Source: a virus
Length of the DNA stretch: 26,355 bases
Virus record (IMG/VR): IMGVR_UViG_3300009428_000059
Span: 1-26,355 of that record
Strand: one strand, 5' to 3'
Positions 24,480 to 26,355 of the stretch are shown in pieces. Every line of letters begins with the position of its first letter. Position 1 is the stretch's first letter. Below the pieces are notes generated by a model. The model was not told the origin of the DNA, ran no database searches, and saw nothing but the letters and a program-made list of their open reading frames with translations. Position numbers and translations under genes: made by a program.

Positions 24480-24926
24480 TTATCTAGTCCTTGCAATATT
24501 AACGTTCAACGTAACAACTTTTTGTGTATTGACAACTTCAAAAACTATCGATATGTCCATAGAGTTATAATCTGGTCTAATGGTACTTCTAATAGTTTGT
24601 ATTCTTGCTCTTGGTTCGTACTTTTCTATAGCATAACGTACGTTACTTTCTACATCACTGCTTTCTAGATCCGTAGACAGAGAAAATAGAAGATCATTAA
24701 GGTTACCACCGTAATAAGGTCTAAAAGGCAATTCGCCATGGTTAGTCATCAATAGGTTCTTAACTGATTGACGAACAGCAGCGGCATCTGTCTTTTTGTA
24801 TATTCCTGTAACCGGAGAAGCTTCGAACGTACAGTCGATATCCGAATACGTACGAGCTATCGTAGTAGTGATCGGAGCAACCTGTAGGTTACCGTCTTGG
24901 ATAGAGGAGACTTTATTTGTTGACAT
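24480..24926 (-). CDS. 25: Baseplate wedge protein gp25
   Basis: A 148-residue protein, close to T4 gp25 (132 residues). It has the GPW/gp25 family pattern: DIDCTFEASPVTG in the N-terminal part, AVRQSVKNLLMTNHGELPF, then RPYYGGNLNDLLF (69-81), an aromatic-Gly-Gly loop that is the family's core. The C-terminal half (VRYAIEKYEPRARIQTIRST, then MDISIVFEVVNT) also fits. gp25 is the sheath-initiator-like baseplate protein that contacts the first sheath ring. It is preceded by a late promoter 23 bases away and abuts gp6. Confidence 0.94.
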   Translation of the reverse strand: MSTNKVSSIQDGNLQVAPITTTIARTYSDIDCTFEASPVTGIYKKTDAAAVRQSVKNLLMTNHGELPFRPYYGGNLNDLLFSLSTDLESSDVESNVRYAIEKYEPRARIQTIRSTIRPDYNSMDISIVFEVVNTQKVVTLNVNIARTR

Positions 24927-24948
24927 AATGGTTAATCTCTTTTAGTAC

Positions 24949-24956
24949 TATTTATA
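24949..24956 (-). promoter_or_regulatory. T4-type late promoter TATAAATA before gp25
   Basis: An exact TATAAATA at 24956-24949 on the minus strand lies in the 31-base gap between the 360-residue gene and gp25, with 22 bases to the ATG. The gap is otherwise short and has AAAGAGAT as a modest ribosome binding site. It is the rightmost of the exact octamers found in gaps. Confidence 0.75.
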
Positions 24957-24957
24957 C

Positions 24958-26040
24958 CTATAGCGTAACATCAATTTCAGGTAATTCAGGTAAAGTCAAA
25001 TCTATTGACAAAGGAATCCCAATTAACTCCAAAACATCACAGAATGTTAGTGTTAGGAAGTCAAGTACAGCCCCTAGTCCTATGGCATCTAGGAATGACT
25101 TGACCGTCTTTATCCACATGTTGATGAGTTCTTTCTGCCACTGCGCGAACCAGTCACGTGCGGCACGTACCATTTCGTTTATCTGGTCTTCTGGTACTAC
25201 TACATTGGTATTGATCTCACCCCCAATGATATCCAGAAGAGACATACCGAACAAGGACACTCCTTTGAGTTGATCTACGACATATGCGTTTACACTGAAG
25301 TTCTCTACGTCATCCTTTAGTGCTTCACCCTTAGCCTTCGCAGACTCTATCTCTGCGCGAATAAAAGATTCTACATCAAACTCTAATAGGGAGGGTAGAC
25401 TAGGAAGACCCAAGGTATCCCATATCGTCTTGAACTTGTCGATCAATGCTCCGAAGGTAGACTGCAATAGATTGGTACATAACTTGACCAACTCGTTTTT
25501 AAAATATGCCCAAGTAAGTTTACCCTTCCACTCATTACACTCAACACCGAACTCACCTTTATAGTACTGATATCCTTCGGGTACCATAGCATAATACCTG
25601 TCTACCTCGTCGGTGATTTCTTTCTTGATACGCTCTTGCTCATCCTTCTCCAGTATCTTGAGTAGGTCGACACTGATACCCATTACGGATACCGAGAAAC
25701 TTACGGGGATAACACTCGATATCAGTTCTAGCATCTTGACTGGAATGTATATGTGGAACTCATCAATCAGTTCCGACCATGCATCGTTAGCTTCCTTCTG
25801 CCAGTTACGTATCTGTCCGTTCTGCCAGTACGGTGATAGGATAGTAGATTGTAACTCCGCAAAGTCTTCTATCTGTTTAATGGCATCATCTATTTGTTTC
25901 TGTACCTCGACATCCAAGTCTGGGGTCGCAACGGAGTATGCCTTCAACTTGCTAGGTATCATTAGGATATCATTGTATACCTGAACAAACTCGGCCTTGG
26001 TAGGTAGAGTTGTACCAGAACATGGAAGTCCAATATTCAT
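24958..26040 (-). CDS. Helical virion structural protein between gp5 and gp25
   Basis: A 360-residue protein beginning MNIGLPCSGTTLPTKAEFVQ. It is mostly helical and rich in aromatic and acidic residues (QKQIDDAIKQIEDFAELQST, NDAWSELIDEFHIYIPVKML, EQERIKKEITDEVDRYYAMV), with hydrophobic beta-like stretches (SFSVSVMGISVDLLKIL). It ends in a hydrophobic-proline stretch, SIDLTLPELPEIDVTL. Proteins in this slot between gp5 and gp25 are usual in marine T4-like phages and are listed there as structural. I do not recognise a T4 homologue or enzyme motif. Its start overlaps the gp5 stop by four bases (ATGA), so both are coupled. A baseplate hub or wedge role is inferred. Confidence 0.7.
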   Translation of the reverse strand: MNIGLPCSGTTLPTKAEFVQVYNDILMIPSKLKAYSVATPDLDVEVQKQIDDAIKQIEDFAELQSTILSPYWQNGQIRNWQKEANDAWSELIDEFHIYIPVKMLELISSVIPVSFSVSVMGISVDLLKILEKDEQERIKKEITDEVDRYYAMVPEGYQYYKGEFGVECNEWKGKLTWAYFKNELVKLCTNLLQSTFGALIDKFKTIWDTLGLPSLPSLLEFDVESFIRAEIESAKAKGEALKDDVENFSVNAYVVDQLKGVSLFGMSLLDIIGGEINTNVVVPEDQINEMVRAARDWFAQWQKELINMWIKTVKSFLDAIGLGAVLDFLTLTFCDVLELIGIPLSIDLTLPELPEIDVTL

Positions 26041-26355
26041 GAGTTCAGTTTGACCACATCACCGCTTACGTTCACTACTGATCCAGTGACATTGATTTGG
26101 CCTGATGCTTTGATTGTTATAGTTCTAGCCCCAGTTTTAGTAGCGTCAATCGTCATGTTACCGTCTTTGTCCATTTCATAGAAAGTACCAGACTTGTGAG
26201 ATTCTTTAATACGTTCAGCGCCAGGCGTATCGTCATACTCTTTATAGTGTCCGGTCTCTGTCTGGTACACTTTGTTGGTAGGATAGTTGGCATCCGCCTT
26301 AGGGTTCGCATCACCTTCTTTAGGTACAGTACCAATCACCATAGGTAACTGAGAG
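26037..26355 (-). CDS. 5: Baseplate hub spike gp5, C-terminal part (cut by right edge)
   Basis: The frame is open through the right edge: four in-frame codons (S-Q-L-P) precede the first ATG at 26342, so this is the end of a longer gene, not a 101-residue one. The visible part holds YPTNKVYQTETGHYKEYDDT, then PGAERIKESHKSGTFYEMDK and DGNMTI. This is the conserved end of the OB-fold/start of the beta-helix in gp5- and VgrG-like spikes. It then becomes a short series of beta-strands (ITIKASGQINVTGSVVNVSG) ending DVVKLNS. The spike pierces the outer membrane. It is unclear from here whether a lysozyme domain precedes it, as in T4. Confidence 0.82.
   Translation of the reverse strand, partial: SQLPMVIGTVPKEGDANPKADANYPTNKVYQTETGHYKEYDDTPGAERIKESHKSGTFYEMDKDGNMTIDATKTGARTITIKASGQINVTGSVVNVSGDVVKLNS

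Noticed and set aside
26037-26342. A complete 101-residue gene starting at ATG 26342
   Set aside because: The frame stays open upstream of this ATG to the window edge and the content is the end of a gp5-type spike, so it is treated as the partial C-terminus of a longer gene.
1-26355. tRNA genes, insertion sequences, integrase or attachment sites
   Set aside because: I found none. Gaps between genes are all shorter than about 140 bases and hold only promoters, terminators or ribosome sites.

Overview
This window reads as the baseplate and tail-fibre region of a large T4-like (contractile-tailed) bacteriophage, probably a marine one. Every convincing gene lies on the minus strand, so the biological order runs from the right edge (26355) to the left edge (1). 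The right part has recognisable T4-type baseplate proteins in the order gp5 C-terminus, a helical structural protein, gp25, gp6, a gp7/gpI-like wedge protein, and later gp8. The gp25-gp6-gp7 order is the conserved core of contractile-tail baseplates. A giant DUF4815-type tail protein, collagen-like fibres, a fibre with the 'KIN-x-NF-x-E' start, and a small protein beginning MHNHLKVEGH are typical of marine T4-like phages (cyanophages, pelagiphages, vibriophages). The host cannot be told from this sequence.

Layout on the minus strand, right to left: baseplate core (26355-21652); a cassette of collagen-like fibre, Fe(II)/2-oxoglutarate dioxygenase-like protein and family-2 glycosyltransferase (21634-16253); gp8, the giant DUF4815 protein and a small coiled-coil protein (16195-9579); a second fibre followed by a second glycosyltransferase, two small tail-tip-like proteins and a fibre-assembly-chaperone-like protein (9576-5744); a terminator and promoter region (about 5743-5608); a 1558-residue protein built almost wholly of tetrapeptide repeats (5607-931); a second gap with a sigma70-type promoter; and a two-gene unit of unknown protein plus DxD glycosyltransferase-like protein (823-1), cut by the left edge.

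Transcription signals are unusually legible. Exact copies of the T4 late-promoter octamer TATAAATA lie in three gaps: before gp25, before gp8 and before the giant repeat gene. The last of these gaps holds two copies flanking a strong hairpin terminator. The leftmost unit instead has a good sigma70 promoter (TTGACC-17-TATAAT).

The most striking theme is that three long, repetitive or coiled virion proteins (collagen-like, coiled-coil and Tyr/Arg tetrapeptide) are each followed by a glycosyltransferase-fold gene, and the collagen-like one also by a putative protein hydroxylase. This suggests that the fibres are modified after translation. It is an inference from gene order and motifs, not something the sequence proves. 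The 1558-residue tetrapeptide protein is the strongest candidate for an undescribed structural material.
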